In this document: in pieces, positions 51,871 through 60,817 of the stretch
Layout: the number at the start of each line of letters is the position of its first letter
How positions within the stretch are numbered: the stretch's first letter is position 1
From: JAGPUQ01 sp050179115
GTDB lineage: Bacteria; Pseudomonadota; Gammaproteobacteria; Pseudomonadales; Porticoccaceae
Assembly (NCBI GenBank): GCA_050179115.1
Contig: JBFXFL010000010.1
Span: forward strand, 1 to 64,000
Reading direction: 5' to 3'
Length of the DNA stretch: 64,000 bases
Notes under the pieces: model-generated
What the model saw: the letters and a program-made list of their open reading frames with translations, nothing else
Told to the model about the DNA's origin: nothing
Database searches by the model: none
Translations under genes and position numbers: made by a program

Positions 51871-52173
51871 ATGGAACTCACCCCCCGCGAGAAGGACAAG
51901 CTGCTGCTGTTCACCGCCGCGCTGCTCGCCGAACGGCGCAAGGCGCGCGGCGTGAAGCTGAATTACCCCGAGGCCGTGGCCTACATCAGCGCCGCGATTC
52001 TGGAAGGCGCCCGCGACGGCCGCACCGTGGCCGAGATGATGGATTACGGCCGCACCCTGCTGACCCGCGCGGACGTCATGGAAGGCGTACCGGAGATGAT
52101 CCCCGACGTGCAGGTGGAGGCCACTTTTCCCGACGGCACCAAGTTGGTCACCGTCCACGAACCCATCGTTTGA
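51871..52173 (+). CDS. ureA: Urease gamma subunit UreA
   Basis: A complete 100-aa gamma subunit: MELTPREKDKLLLFTAALLAERRKARGVKLNYPEAVAYISAAILEGARDGRTVAEMM and VPEMIPDVQVEATFPDGTKLVTVHEPIV are near-canonical. AAGGAG precedes the ATG. Normally ureB and ureC follow; here the kdp region begins after about 230 bp instead. The reading frame is undamaged, suggesting a recent break or residual transcription from ureD. Confidence 0.95.
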   Translation: MELTPREKDKLLLFTAALLAERRKARGVKLNYPEAVAYISAAILEGARDGRTVAEMMDYGRTLLTRADVMEGVPEMIPDVQVEATFPDGTKLVTVHEPIV

Positions 52174-52404
52174 AAATGGCCCGGCGGAGCCTCCCGGTCA
52201 CCCGTCGATATTCGCACGGCTTTGCGCCTCCGCCAGCACGTGGCGCGGTCGGTGGGGTTTCCCCTGTCACTGAAATTTCCCGCCCCATGACGGTCTTGAC
52301 CGAGGTCATGTTTACACGCCGTTAACGCGGCGGTGCCATCTTTTATCAGCCTTTTTACGGGGGCCAGCGTATTGTCCCCCTGTCGGGTAAAAGGGGAAAG
52401 CGCG
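52174..52404 (+). promoter_or_regulatory. Control region of the kdp operon, and left junction with urease genes
   Basis: This 231-bp gap has no gene. CATGAC/GTCATG form an inverted pair around 52287-52310, and a CGCCG-TTAACG-like palindrome follows. TTTTATCAGCCTTTTTACG (52341-52359) is A/T-rich and resembles the KdpE target of E. coli in general composition. Somewhere here lies the boundary where kdp DNA replaced the expected ureB. Confidence 0.5.
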
Positions 52405-52500
52405 ATGGATGTCATCTGGTTGCTTGTCGCAGGGGTTTTGTTCGGCCTGACAGCAGGGATCGCGGTCGGCTGCGGCCGATTGCCGGGAGCGGCGCCATGA
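52405..52500 (+). CDS. 31-aa membrane-like peptide upstream of kdpF
   Basis: ATG 52405 with AAAAGGGGAAAG upstream. The peptide begins MDVIWLLVAGVLFGLTAGIAVGC and is one transmembrane helix. Its stop overlaps kdpF (ATGA). Similar single-helix ORFs sit at this place in kdp operons of some other proteobacteria, but no function is established. Confidence 0.6.
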   Translation: MDVIWLLVAGVLFGLTAGIAVGCGRLPGAAP

Positions 52501-52586
52501 GCCTGATCTATCTGCTCGGCGGCGCGCTGGCCGTGGGGCTGCTCGGCTATCTGGTCTACGCCCTGATCCGCGCGGAGGAGTTCTGA
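52497..52586 (+). CDS. kdpF: Potassium-transporting ATPase small subunit KdpF
   Basis: A 29-aa single-helix protein, MSLIYLLGGALAVGLLGYLV followed by a charged RAEEF end, typical of KdpF. It stabilises the KdpABC complex in the inner membrane. It overlaps the preceding peptide (ATGA) and the kdpA start (TGATG). Confidence 0.88.
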   Translation: MSLIYLLGGALAVGLLGYLVYALIRAEEF

Positions 52587-54382
52587 TGACCACGCAATCC
52601 TGGCTGTTGCTGCTCGCTTTTCTCGTCGTGCTGTTCGCGACGGTGAAGCCGCTGGGCCTGTACATGGCGAAACTGATGGACGCGCCGCGCTGGCGGCCGC
52701 TGGCGCGGCTCGAAGCCGGCGTGTTCCGCATGTGCGGCATCGGCCGTGAGGAGATGGGCTGGCGCCAGTACGCGCTGGCGGTGCTGCTGTTCAGTCTGAT
52801 CGGATTCATCGTGGTGTACGCGCTGCAGCGCCTGCAGCTATGGCTGCCGCTCAATCCGCAGCAGATGGCGAATGCCACGCCGGATTCGAGTTTCAACACC
52901 GCCATCAGCTTCGTCACCAACACCAACTGGCAGGGTTATGGCGGCGAGGCCACTATGAGCTATCTGACGCAGATGCTCGGGCTCGGGGTGCAGAACTTCG
53001 TCTCGGCCGCCGCCGGCATCGCGGTGGTGTTCGCGCTGATCCGCGGGTTTGCGCGTCATTCGGCGCAGACCATCGGCAATTTCTGGGCCGATCTGTACCG
53101 CGTCACGGTCTATCTGCTGCTGCCGTTGTCGTTCGTCTTGGCGCTGGTGCTGGTCGGCCAGGGCGTGATCCAGAACTTCTCCGCCTATCAGGAAGTCACC
53201 ACGCTGGAACCGGTGAGCTACGAGGCGCCGAAGCTCGACGACGCGGGTCAGCCGGTCACGGACGCCGCGGGTAATGCCGTCACCGAAACCGTCGCCACGA
53301 GCACCCAGACCCTGCCCATGGGACCGGCCGCCTCGCAGATCGCCATCAAGCAGCTCGGCACCAACGGCGGCGGCTTCTTCAACGTCAATTCCGCGCATCC
53401 GTACGAGAACCCAACGCCGCTTTCGAATTTCCTGGAGATGTTGGCGATCCTGCTGATCTCGGGCGCGCTCTGTTACACCTTCGGCAAGGCGGTCGGTGAC
53501 ACCCGCCAGGGCTGGGCGGTGCTGGCGGCGATGACGGTAATCTTCGTCGGTGCCACGATCGCGGTCATGAGTTTCGAGCAGCAGGGCAATCCGCTGCTCG
53601 CCAGGCTCGGCGCCGATCAGACGGCAAGCGCGCTGCAATCGGGCGGCAACATGGAGGGCAAGGAGACCCGCCACGGCATCGGCGCCTCGGCGCTGTGGGC
53701 GGCCGCGACCACCTCGGCCTCGAACGGCTCGGTCAACTCCATGCACGACTCCTACACCCCGCTCGGTGGGCTGGTGCCGATGGTGCTGATGCAGCTCGGC
53801 GAGGTCGTGTACGGCGGCGTCGGTTCGGGCCTGTACGGCATGCTGGTGTTTGCCATGATGGCGGTGTTCATCGCCGGGCTGATGATCGGCCGCACGCCCG
53901 AATACCTCGGCAAGAAGATCGAGGCCTTCGACATGAAGATGGCGGCGATCGTGATCCTGATGACCCCGGCGCTGGTGCTGCTCGGCACCGCGATCGCGGT
54001 AATGGCGAGCGGCGGCAAGGCGACCATCTTCAATCCGGGTGCGCATGGTTTCTCGGAAGTGCTGTATGCGTTCTCGTCCGCGGCCAACAACAACGGCAGC
54101 GCCTTCGCGGGCCTCGGCGCCAACACGCCGTTCTACAACGGCTGGCTCGGCGTCGCGATGTGGTTCGGGCGTTTCGCCGTGATCGTGCCGGTGCTGGCGA
54201 TTGCCGGCTCGCTGGCGGCCAAGAAGCGGCTGGCCCAGGGGCCCGGCACGCTGCCGACTCACGGCCCACTGTTCGTGGGGTTGCTGGTCGGTACCGTGCT
54301 GCTGCTGGGCGCGCTGACCTACGTGCCGGCGCTGGCGCTGGGGCCGGCGGTCGAGCATTTGATGCTGTGGGCCGGACACTGA
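52586..54382 (+). CDS. kdpA: Potassium-transporting ATPase channel subunit KdpA
   Basis: A 598-aa polytopic protein with about ten transmembrane segments. The four selectivity-filter loops are visible: SFVTNTNWQGYGGEATMSYLTQM, IKQLGTNGGGFFNVNSAHPYENPTPLSNF, SMHDSYTPLGGLVPMVLMQLGEVVYGGVGSG and SSAANNNGSAFAGLGANTPFYN. It binds and conducts K+ during KdpB-driven uptake. It is slightly longer than E. coli KdpA owing to a periplasmic loop. Confidence 0.97.
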   Translation: MTTQSWLLLLAFLVVLFATVKPLGLYMAKLMDAPRWRPLARLEAGVFRMCGIGREEMGWRQYALAVLLFSLIGFIVVYALQRLQLWLPLNPQQMANATPDSSFNTAISFVTNTNWQGYGGEATMSYLTQMLGLGVQNFVSAAAGIAVVFALIRGFARHSAQTIGNFWADLYRVTVYLLLPLSFVLALVLVGQGVIQNFSAYQEVTTLEPVSYEAPKLDDAGQPVTDAAGNAVTETVATSTQTLPMGPAASQIAIKQLGTNGGGFFNVNSAHPYENPTPLSNFLEMLAILLISGALCYTFGKAVGDTRQGWAVLAAMTVIFVGATIAVMSFEQQGNPLLARLGADQTASALQSGGNMEGKETRHGIGASALWAAATTSASNGSVNSMHDSYTPLGGLVPMVLMQLGEVVYGGVGSGLYGMLVFAMMAVFIAGLMIGRTPEYLGKKIEAFDMKMAAIVILMTPALVLLGTAIAVMASGGKATIFNPGAHGFSEVLYAFSSAANNNGSAFAGLGANTPFYNGWLGVAMWFGRFAVIVPVLAIAGSLAAKKRLAQGPGTLPTHGPLFVGLLVGTVLLLGALTYVPALALGPAVEHLMLWAGH

Positions 54383-54392
54383 GGTGAACAAT

Positions 54393-56459
54393 ATGGCGAC
54401 GAGAGAACTTTCCCTGTTTGATCCGGACTTGGTCAATCCTGCCCTGTTCGATGCATTCCGCAAGCTCGCGGTGCGAACGCAGCTCAGGAACCCGGTGATG
54501 TTCGTGGTCTATGTCGGTGCCATCTTCACCACCGGATTGTGGGTACAGGCACTCACCGCGCAGAGTGAGGCACCGGCCTGGTTCATCGGTGCCACCACGC
54601 TGTGGCTGTGGTTCACGGTGCTGTTCGCCAATTTTGCCGAGGCATTGGCCGAGGGCCGCAGCAAGGCGCAGGCGGCGGCGCTGCGGGCCACCAAGATGAA
54701 GATCCTCGCCAAAAAACTGCGCCAACCGCAATACGGCGTTCAGGTGGATTTTGTGCCCGGGACCGAGCTGCGCCGCGGCGATGTGGTGCTGGTCGAGGCC
54801 GGCGACATGATTCCGGGCGACGGCGAGGTGATCGAGGGCGTGGCCTCGGTCAACGAGAGTGCCATCACCGGCGAGTCGGCGCCGGTGATTCGCGAGTCGG
54901 GCGGCGATTTCTCGGCCGTTACCGGCGGCACCACGGTGCTGTCGGACTGGATCGTGGTGCGCGTCACCGCCAACCCCGGCGAGACCTTCGTCGACCGCAT
55001 GATCGCGCTGGTGGAAGGTGCCAAACGGCAGAAGACGCCCAACGAAATCGCACTCACCATCCTGCTGCTGGCGCTGACGCTGATCTTTCTGCTGGCCACC
55101 GTCACGCTGCTGCCCTACTCGCTGTTCGCGGTGGCGACTGCCGGGGCCGGCAGTCCCGTCACGGTGACCGCGCTGGTGGCGCTATTGGTGTGCCTGATTC
55201 CGACCACTATTGGCGCGCTGCTGTCGGCCATCGGTATCGCCGGCATGAGCCGCATGCTGGGCGCCAACGTCATCGCCACTTCCGGCCGCGCGGTGGAAGC
55301 GGCCGGCGACGTGGACGTGCTGCTGCTGGACAAGACCGGCACCATCACGCTGGGCAACCGCCAGGCCGCGGCCTTCCTGCCGGTGGCGGGGGTGACCGAG
55401 CAGGAACTGGCCGATGCCGCCCAGCTCGCGTCGCTGGCCGATGAAACTCCCGAGGGCCGCAGCGTGGTGGTACTGGCCAAGCAGCGTTTCAATTTGCGCG
55501 AGCGTGACATCCATGCGCTGGGCGCGACCTTCGTGCCGTTCTCGGCGCAGACGCGCATGAGCGGCGTCAATCTGGGCGACCGGCAGATTCGCAAAGGTGC
55601 GCTGGAGGCGATCCGCAAGCACATCGAGACCAACGGAGGCCACTTTCCGGGCGATGCGATTCAGGCGGCAGAAGAAGTCGCGCGGCGCGGCAGCACGCCG
55701 CTGGTGGTGGCCGACGGTGCACGCGTACTGGGCGTGATCGAGCTCAAGGACATCGTCAAGGGCGGCATCAGGGAGCGCTTCGCCGAGCTGCGGCGCATGG
55801 GCATCAAGACGGTGATGATCACCGGCGACAACCGCCTGACCGCCGCCGCCATCGCCGCCGAGGCCGGTGTGGACGACTTCCTCGCCGAGGCGACGCCGGA
55901 AGCCAAGCTGGCGCTGATCCGCCAGTACCAGGCCGAGGGCCGGCTGGTGGCCATGACCGGCGACGGCACCAACGATGCCCCGGCGCTGGCCCAGGCCGAT
56001 GTCGCGGTGGCGATGCACAGCGGCACCCAGGCGGCGAAGGAGGCCGGCAACATGGTCGATCTGGATTCAAATCCGACCAAGCTTCTGGAAGTCGTCGCGG
56101 TCGGCAAGCAGATGTTGATGACGCGCGGCGCGCTGACCACGTTCAGCATCGCCAACGACCTGGCCAAGTATTTCGCCATCATCCCGGCGATGTTCGTGGC
56201 GGTTTACCCGCAACTCGACGCACTCAATGTCATGCACCTGGCCAGCCCGCAGTCGGCGATCCTGGCGGCAGTGATCTTCAACGCGCTGATCATCGTGGTG
56301 TTGATCCCGCTGGCGCTGAAGGGCATTGCCTACCGGCCGCAGGGCGCGGCGGTGGTGCTGCGGCGCAACCTCGCGATTTACGGCCTGGGCGGCGTCCTGG
56401 TGCCGTTCCTCGGTATCAAAGTCATTGATCTGGCGCTGACGGCGCTCGGTCTGGTGTAG
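54393..56459 (+). CDS. kdpB: Potassium-transporting P-type ATPase subunit KdpB
   Basis: A 688-aa P-type ATPase. ATG 54393 with GAGGTGA upstream is preferred to a GTG at 54384. It has the actuator loop SAITGESAPVIRESGG, the phosphorylated aspartate in LLLDKTGTITLGN, the nucleotide-binding KGALEAIRKHIETNGG, the hinge MITGDNRLTAAAIAAEAGVDDFLAEATPE and GDGTNDAPALAQADVAVAM. It hydrolyses ATP to power K+ transport by KdpA. Confidence 0.97.
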   Translation: MATRELSLFDPDLVNPALFDAFRKLAVRTQLRNPVMFVVYVGAIFTTGLWVQALTAQSEAPAWFIGATTLWLWFTVLFANFAEALAEGRSKAQAAALRATKMKILAKKLRQPQYGVQVDFVPGTELRRGDVVLVEAGDMIPGDGEVIEGVASVNESAITGESAPVIRESGGDFSAVTGGTTVLSDWIVVRVTANPGETFVDRMIALVEGAKRQKTPNEIALTILLLALTLIFLLATVTLLPYSLFAVATAGAGSPVTVTALVALLVCLIPTTIGALLSAIGIAGMSRMLGANVIATSGRAVEAAGDVDVLLLDKTGTITLGNRQAAAFLPVAGVTEQELADAAQLASLADETPEGRSVVVLAKQRFNLRERDIHALGATFVPFSAQTRMSGVNLGDRQIRKGALEAIRKHIETNGGHFPGDAIQAAEEVARRGSTPLVVADGARVLGVIELKDIVKGGIRERFAELRRMGIKTVMITGDNRLTAAAIAAEAGVDDFLAEATPEAKLALIRQYQAEGRLVAMTGDGTNDAPALAQADVAVAMHSGTQAAKEAGNMVDLDSNPTKLLEVVAVGKQMLMTRGALTTFSIANDLAKYFAIIPAMFVAVYPQLDALNVMHLASPQSAILAAVIFNALIIVVLIPLALKGIAYRPQGAAVVLRRNLAIYGLGGVLVPFLGIKVIDLALTALGLV

Positions 56460-56470
56460 GAGGCACTGCC

Positions 56471-57058
56471 ATGCGCACCCTGATCCGTCCCGCGCTTTCG
56501 CTGTTTCTGCTGCTGAGTCTTGTCACCGGCGTGGTCTACCCGCTCGCGGTCACCGGCATCAGCCAGTGGCTTTTCCCCTGGCAGGCCGGGGGCTCGCGGC
56601 TAGCCGTGGATGGCGTGGCAGTGGGCTCGGCGCTGATCGGCCAGAATTTCACCGACCCGCGCCATTTCTGGGGCCGGCCCTCCGCCACCGGCCCGCAGCC
56701 CTACAACGGCGCCGCATCCAGCGGCTCGAACCAGGGGCCGCTGAACCCAGCTCTGACGGATGCCGTCAAGGCGCGCATGGCGGCGCTGCGGGCCACCGAT
56801 CCGGGCAACGACCAGCCGGTACCGGTGGATGTGGTCACCGCCTCCGGCAGTGGTCTCGACCCCGATATCTCGCTGGCCGCTGCGCACTACCAGGCCGCGC
56901 GGGTAGCCAAGGCCAGGGGGCTGCCGGTGCAGCAAGTCTCCGCGCTGATCGAGCAGCAGGCCGCGCGGCCCTGGCTCGGCTTCCTCGGCGAGCCGCGGGT
57001 GAATGTGCTCAGGCTCAATCTGGTGCTCGACGGCCGCGAGGTGAAGCCGCTTGATTGA
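56471..57058 (+). CDS. kdpC: Potassium-transporting ATPase subunit KdpC
   Basis: A 195-aa protein with an N-terminal membrane helix (IRPALSLFLLLSLVTGVVYPLAVTGI) and a periplasmic domain containing GQNFTDPRHFWGRPSATGPQPYNGAASSGSNQGP and ASGSGLDPDISLAAAHYQAARVAKARGLPV. KdpC stabilises nucleotide binding by KdpB. Its stop overlaps the kdpD start by 8 bp. Confidence 0.96.
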   Translation: MRTLIRPALSLFLLLSLVTGVVYPLAVTGISQWLFPWQAGGSRLAVDGVAVGSALIGQNFTDPRHFWGRPSATGPQPYNGAASSGSNQGPLNPALTDAVKARMAALRATDPGNDQPVPVDVVTASGSGLDPDISLAAAHYQAARVAKARGLPVQQVSALIEQQAARPWLGFLGEPRVNVLRLNLVLDGREVKPLD

Positions 57059-59810
57059 GGATCCCACCCGGCCCGACCCCGATGCCCTGCTGCGGCAGGT
57101 GACCGCCGACGCGGCGGCGGCGCGGCGCGGCAAACTGAAAATCTTTTTCGGCGCAGCGCCCGGCGTTGGCAAGACCTACGCCATGCTCGCCGCCGCCCGC
57201 CAGGCGCGCGCGCAAGGCGTGGATGTGGTGGTGGGTCTGGTCGAAACCCACGGCCGGTGCGAGACCGAATCTTTGCTCGAAGGCCTCGACATCCTGCCGC
57301 GCAAGCCGGTCGAACACCGCGGTCGCACGCTGACCGAGTTCGATCTCGATGCCGCCCTCGCCCGGCGCCCGGCACTGTTGCTGGTGGACGAACTGGCGCA
57401 TACCAATGCCCCCGGCTGCCGTCATCCCAAGCGCTGGCAGGATGTCGAGGAGCTGCTCGCCGCCGGCATCGATGTCTGGACCACGCTCAATGTGCAGCAC
57501 CTGGAAAGCCTGAACGACGTGGTCGGCGGCATCACCGGCGTGCGGGTGTGGGAGACGGTGGCCGACCGTGTCTTCGACGTCGCCGACGAGGTCGCACTGG
57601 TGGATCTGCCGCCGGATGACCTGCTGACGCGTCTCAAGGAGGGAAAGGTCTACCTGCCCGAGCAGGCGGCACGGGCCGCCGAGCATTTCTTTCGTCGCGG
57701 CAATCTGATCGCGCTGCGTGAGCTGGCGCTGCGGCGCACCGCCGAGCGGGTGGATGCGCAAGTGCAGGACGCGCGCCGGGCCGAACCGGGCCGCCGGGTG
57801 TGGGCCACCACCGAATCGCTGCTGGTGTGCCTCGGGCCGGGCGACACCGACGGCAAACTGGTGCGTACCGCGGCGCGCCTGGCGCGCCGGCTGGATGCCC
57901 GCTGGCATGTGGTGTATGTCGAAACGGCGCAGCTGCACCAGCTGCCCGAAGCGCGCCGGCTGGCCATCCTCAATGCCCTCAAGGTCGCCCAGGACATGGG
58001 CGCGGAAACCGCGGTGCTGGCGTCGTCGGATCCGGTCGATGCGGTGCTCGGCTACGCCCGCGAGCGCAATCTGGGCAAGATCATGGTCGGTCGCGGGGCG
58101 CAACCACAGCGATCCTGGCCGGGGCAGTTCTGGCGCGGGCAATTCATGCTTCGGCTGGGGGCGCAGGCACCCGATATCGATTTGATCGCAGTGGCCCGCG
58201 GCGAACACCGCCATCACCGGAAGTGGCGATGGTGGAAAGCGGCTGCGGAGCCCGCGTCCCCGGCCATTCAGCCAGTCTGGCCGCGTTACCTCGGCGCCGC
58301 GCTGTCGTGCCTGGGCATTACGGCGCTGGCCACGCCACTGCGGCCGTATCTCGAACTCACCAACATCGTCATGCTGTTCCTGCTCGGTGTGATGCTGGTG
58401 GCGTTCCGCTGGGGGCGCGGGCCGGCGGTGCTGATGGCCGTGCTGTCGGTAGCGCTGTTCGATTTCTTCTTCGTGCCGCCGCGTTTGACCTTTGCCGTCA
58501 GCGATGCCCAGTACCTGCTCACCTTCGCCGTGATGCTGATCGTGGGCCTGACCGTCGGCAATCTGACCGCGCTGCTGCGCTACCAGGTGCAGGTGGCCCA
58601 CTCGCGCGAGGAGCGCGCCCGCAGCCTCAGTGAGTTGGCGAAAGCACTGTCCTCGGCGCTGATCGAGGCGCAGGTGGTCGAGATCAGCGATCGCTTTCTG
58701 CAGGGGACCTTCCGCGCCAAAGCGGCGATGCTGCTGCCCGATGCGACCGACCGCCTGGCAGTGCTGGTTGCGCACGACATCATGCCGGCTTACGACCTCG
58801 CGGTCGCGCAGTGGTGCTACGACCAGAATCAGCCCGCCGGCGCCGGCACCGACACGCTGCCAGCGAATGCACAATTTTATCTACCGCTGAAAGCGCCGAT
58901 GCGGGTGCGCGGCGTACTGGTCATCGAACCGGACAAATCGCGCCTGCTGATGATTCCCGAGCAGCGCCGGCTGCTGGATACCTTCGCGGCGCTGGTTGCG
59001 ATCGCGCTCGAACGCATCCATTTCGTGGCGGTGGCCCAGGACACGCTGATCAAGATGGAGTCGGAGCGTCTGCGCAGCTCGTTGCTCGCGGCCCTGTCCC
59101 ACGATCTGCGCACGCCGCTGACCGCGCTGGTGGGCCTCGCTGATACGCTGCGCATGCAGCTTGCGGGTTCGCGCGCGCCAGAGCACGAAATCGCCATCGC
59201 CATCCGCGACCAGGCGCTGCGTACCACCCGGTTGGTGGATAACCTGCTGGAAATGGCGCGCCTGCAATCCGGCACGGTGCGGCCGCGGCAGGACTGGCTG
59301 GCGATCGAAGAACTGATCGGCGGAGCGCTCAAGGCGCTGGAGCCCTCCCTGGCCGGACACCCGCTGCAAACCGACCTGCCCGCCGACCTGCCGCTGGTGC
59401 GCGGCGACGCCGTGATGCTGGAGCGGGTGCTGGTCAACCTGCTCGACAACGCCATCAAGTACACGCCGCCCGGCACGCCACTCGGCATCACCGCGCGCGC
59501 CGCCGACGCGACGCTGGAAGTCGCGGTGTGGGATGCAGGCGCCGGCCTGCCGCCGGGTCAGGAACAATGGGTCTTCGAGCGATTTGCCCGCGGCCGCCGC
59601 GAATCGACCGTCCCCGGCCTTGGACTGGGTCTTGCCATCTGTCAGGCCATCGTCGAGGCTCATGGCGGACACATACGGGTCGAAAATCCGCCCGGCGGCG
59701 GTGCCCGCTTCGTGTTTACCTTGCCGCTGGCGCCACCGCCGGTGGTGCCCAATGAAGAGAGCGGCCCAGCGCCGCCGGGAGTTGCACCGCCATCGACGGC
59801 AACGCGCTGA
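57051..59810 (+). CDS. kdpD: Sensor histidine kinase KdpD
   Basis: A 919-aa sensor kinase from TTG 57051, overlapping kdpC. The cytosolic KdpD domain has a Walker A (FFGAAPGVGKTYAMLAAARQ) and VDELAHTNAPGCRHPKRWQDV. A UspA-like domain follows (LVCLGPGDTDGKLVRTAARLA... IMVGRGAQ). Four transmembrane helices begin at LGAALSCLGITALATPL, then a GAF-like domain. The kinase has HisKA LLAALSHDLRTPLTALVG and an ATPase region with ERVLVNLLDNAIKYTPPG and GLGLAICQAIVEAHGG. It senses K+ limitation and turgor and phosphorylates KdpE. Confidence 0.97.
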   Translation: MIEDPTRPDPDALLRQVTADAAAARRGKLKIFFGAAPGVGKTYAMLAAARQARAQGVDVVVGLVETHGRCETESLLEGLDILPRKPVEHRGRTLTEFDLDAALARRPALLLVDELAHTNAPGCRHPKRWQDVEELLAAGIDVWTTLNVQHLESLNDVVGGITGVRVWETVADRVFDVADEVALVDLPPDDLLTRLKEGKVYLPEQAARAAEHFFRRGNLIALRELALRRTAERVDAQVQDARRAEPGRRVWATTESLLVCLGPGDTDGKLVRTAARLARRLDARWHVVYVETAQLHQLPEARRLAILNALKVAQDMGAETAVLASSDPVDAVLGYARERNLGKIMVGRGAQPQRSWPGQFWRGQFMLRLGAQAPDIDLIAVARGEHRHHRKWRWWKAAAEPASPAIQPVWPRYLGAALSCLGITALATPLRPYLELTNIVMLFLLGVMLVAFRWGRGPAVLMAVLSVALFDFFFVPPRLTFAVSDAQYLLTFAVMLIVGLTVGNLTALLRYQVQVAHSREERARSLSELAKALSSALIEAQVVEISDRFLQGTFRAKAAMLLPDATDRLAVLVAHDIMPAYDLAVAQWCYDQNQPAGAGTDTLPANAQFYLPLKAPMRVRGVLVIEPDKSRLLMIPEQRRLLDTFAALVAIALERIHFVAVAQDTLIKMESERLRSSLLAALSHDLRTPLTALVGLADTLRMQLAGSRAPEHEIAIAIRDQALRTTRLVDNLLEMARLQSGTVRPRQDWLAIEELIGGALKALEPSLAGHPLQTDLPADLPLVRGDAVMLERVLVNLLDNAIKYTPPGTPLGITARAADATLEVAVWDAGAGLPPGQEQWVFERFARGRRESTVPGLGLGLAICQAIVEAHGGHIRVENPPGGGARFVFTLPLAPPPVVPNEESGPAPPGVAPPSTATR

Positions 59811-60475
59811 TCGTCGAAGACGACCCGGTCATTCGCCAGTTCGTGCGCCGCGCTCTGGAGGGCGAGGGTCTGCGCGTGTCCGAGGCACCGACGTTGGCGC
59901 GGGGCCTGATCGAGGCCGGCACGCGCAGGCCCGATCTGGTGATCCTCGATCTGGGCCTGCCCGATGGCGACGGACTCGATTTCATCACCGCGCTGCGCGC
60001 CTGGAGTCCGGTGCCGGTGATCGTGCTGTCGGCGCGGGTCGAGGAAACCGACAAGGTGGCGGCGCTCGATGCCGGCGCGGACGACTACCTCACCAAACCC
60101 TTCGGTGTCGCGGAGCTGCTGGCACGGGTGCGGGTGGCGCTGCGCCGCGGCCGGGCCGGCGAGGGCGGCAAACCGGTGCTGCATCTGGGCGATGTAAGCG
60201 TGGATCTTGCCCATCGCCGCGTGACCCGCAGCGGCGCGGCGGTCCACCTGACGCAAACCGAATTCCGCCTGCTGTCGGCGCTGCTCGGCCATCCCGGCAG
60301 GGTGCTCACCCAGCGCCACCTGCTACGCGAAGTGTGGGGACCGGCGGCGGTGGAGCATGGCCACTACCTGCGCATCTACATGGCGCGCCTGCGCCACAAG
60401 CTGGAGGTGGATCCCGCGCGGCCGGTGTTCCTGCTGACCGAAACAGGTGTAGGTTACCGCTATGCGCCGGTATGA
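59792..60475 (+). CDS. kdpE: Response regulator KdpE, start codon non-canonical
   Basis: An OmpR-family regulator: receiver with the acidic pocket ALIVEDDPVIRQFVRRALEGEG, phosphoacceptor DLVILDLGLPDGDG, Lys in DDYLTKPFG, and a C-terminal winged helix TEFRLLSALLGHPGRVLTQRHLLREVWG... YLRIYMARLRHKLE. The first ATG/GTG/TTG in frame is GTG 59843, which would delete the strand and the acidic pair of the pocket. ATC 59792 aligns with the Met region of other KdpE proteins and has GGGAG 9 bases upstream. I therefore start here; CTG 59807 is an alternative. It activates kdpFABC when phosphorylated by KdpD. Confidence 0.85.
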   Translation: MDGNALIVEDDPVIRQFVRRALEGEGLRVSEAPTLARGLIEAGTRRPDLVILDLGLPDGDGLDFITALRAWSPVPVIVLSARVEETDKVAALDAGADDYLTKPFGVAELLARVRVALRRGRAGEGGKPVLHLGDVSVDLAHRRVTRSGAAVHLTQTEFRLLSALLGHPGRVLTQRHLLREVWGPAAVEHGHYLRIYMARLRHKLEVDPARPVFLLTETGVGYRYAPV

Positions 60476-60572
60476 ATCTTCGGCAGAAGGCTTTTCTGGC
60501 GCGTGGATTGCTTTCTGTGCACGCGTGGCGCAACCCCGGCGCCGAACAATACAGCCTTGAGGGGCGATACGC

Positions 60573-60644
60573 ATGATCCCCGGCGAGCTGGAACTGAACG
60601 CCGGCCGGCCGGCGGCGCCGGTAGTTGCAGGCCGCGCTCGGTGA
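60573..60644 (+). pseudogene. ureB: Truncated urease beta subunit (ureB) stub
   Basis: After a GAGGGGCGATACGC ribosome-binding site, ATG 60573 encodes MIPGELELNAGRPAAPVVA, then runs into an unrelated stretch and stops. Urease beta subunits start MIPGE followed, after about seven residues, by GEIELNAGRP. Here the two GE codon pairs are fused, which looks like a small internal deletion between GGCGAG repeats. All of the VGSHYHFFE region is missing. It lies 97 bp after kdpE, far from ureA at 52.2 kb. Confidence 0.75.
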
Positions 60645-60649
60645 AAAAC

Positions 60650-60770
60650 CGAATCACGTGCCCGCCGCCCACAGCCCCGTCGCCAGCACGGCGAACAGCG
60701 CGGCGCCCAGAAAAAACGGCCGAAAGCCGAGCCGCAGCAGCGGCACTCCGGCCGCCGGCTTGGCGATCAT
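60650..60770 (-). pseudogene. nnrS: Truncated NnrS family protein (N-terminal stub)
   Basis: ATG 60770 on the minus strand begins MIAKPAAGVPLLRLGFRPFF and continues LGAALFAVLATGLWAAG, the first transmembrane helix of NnrS, a heme/copper membrane protein of NO metabolism with about 400 residues. After about 37 residues the sequence changes to the complement of the ureB stub. It is 48 bp downstream of the hemerythrin gene, so it was once the end of the hmp-hemerythrin-nnrS operon. Confidence 0.7.
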
Positions 60771-60817
60771 CGGCTCGCCCGCGGATCGCACGGTCGTTCC
60801 GGCTCGCCGGCGAGCGC

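Noticed and set aside
57015..58874. A 619-codon minus-strand open frame opposite kdpD
   Set aside because: It is antisense to kdpD, whose motifs are complete; high GC keeps the opposite frame open. Its composition is Arg/His/Gln-rich with no fold-like pattern.
60472..60576. A 34-codon ORF between kdpE and the ureB stub with ATGA overlaps at both ends
   Set aside because: The overlaps look like coupling, but there is no ribosome-binding site of its own and the peptide has no recognisable feature; probably junction sequence.
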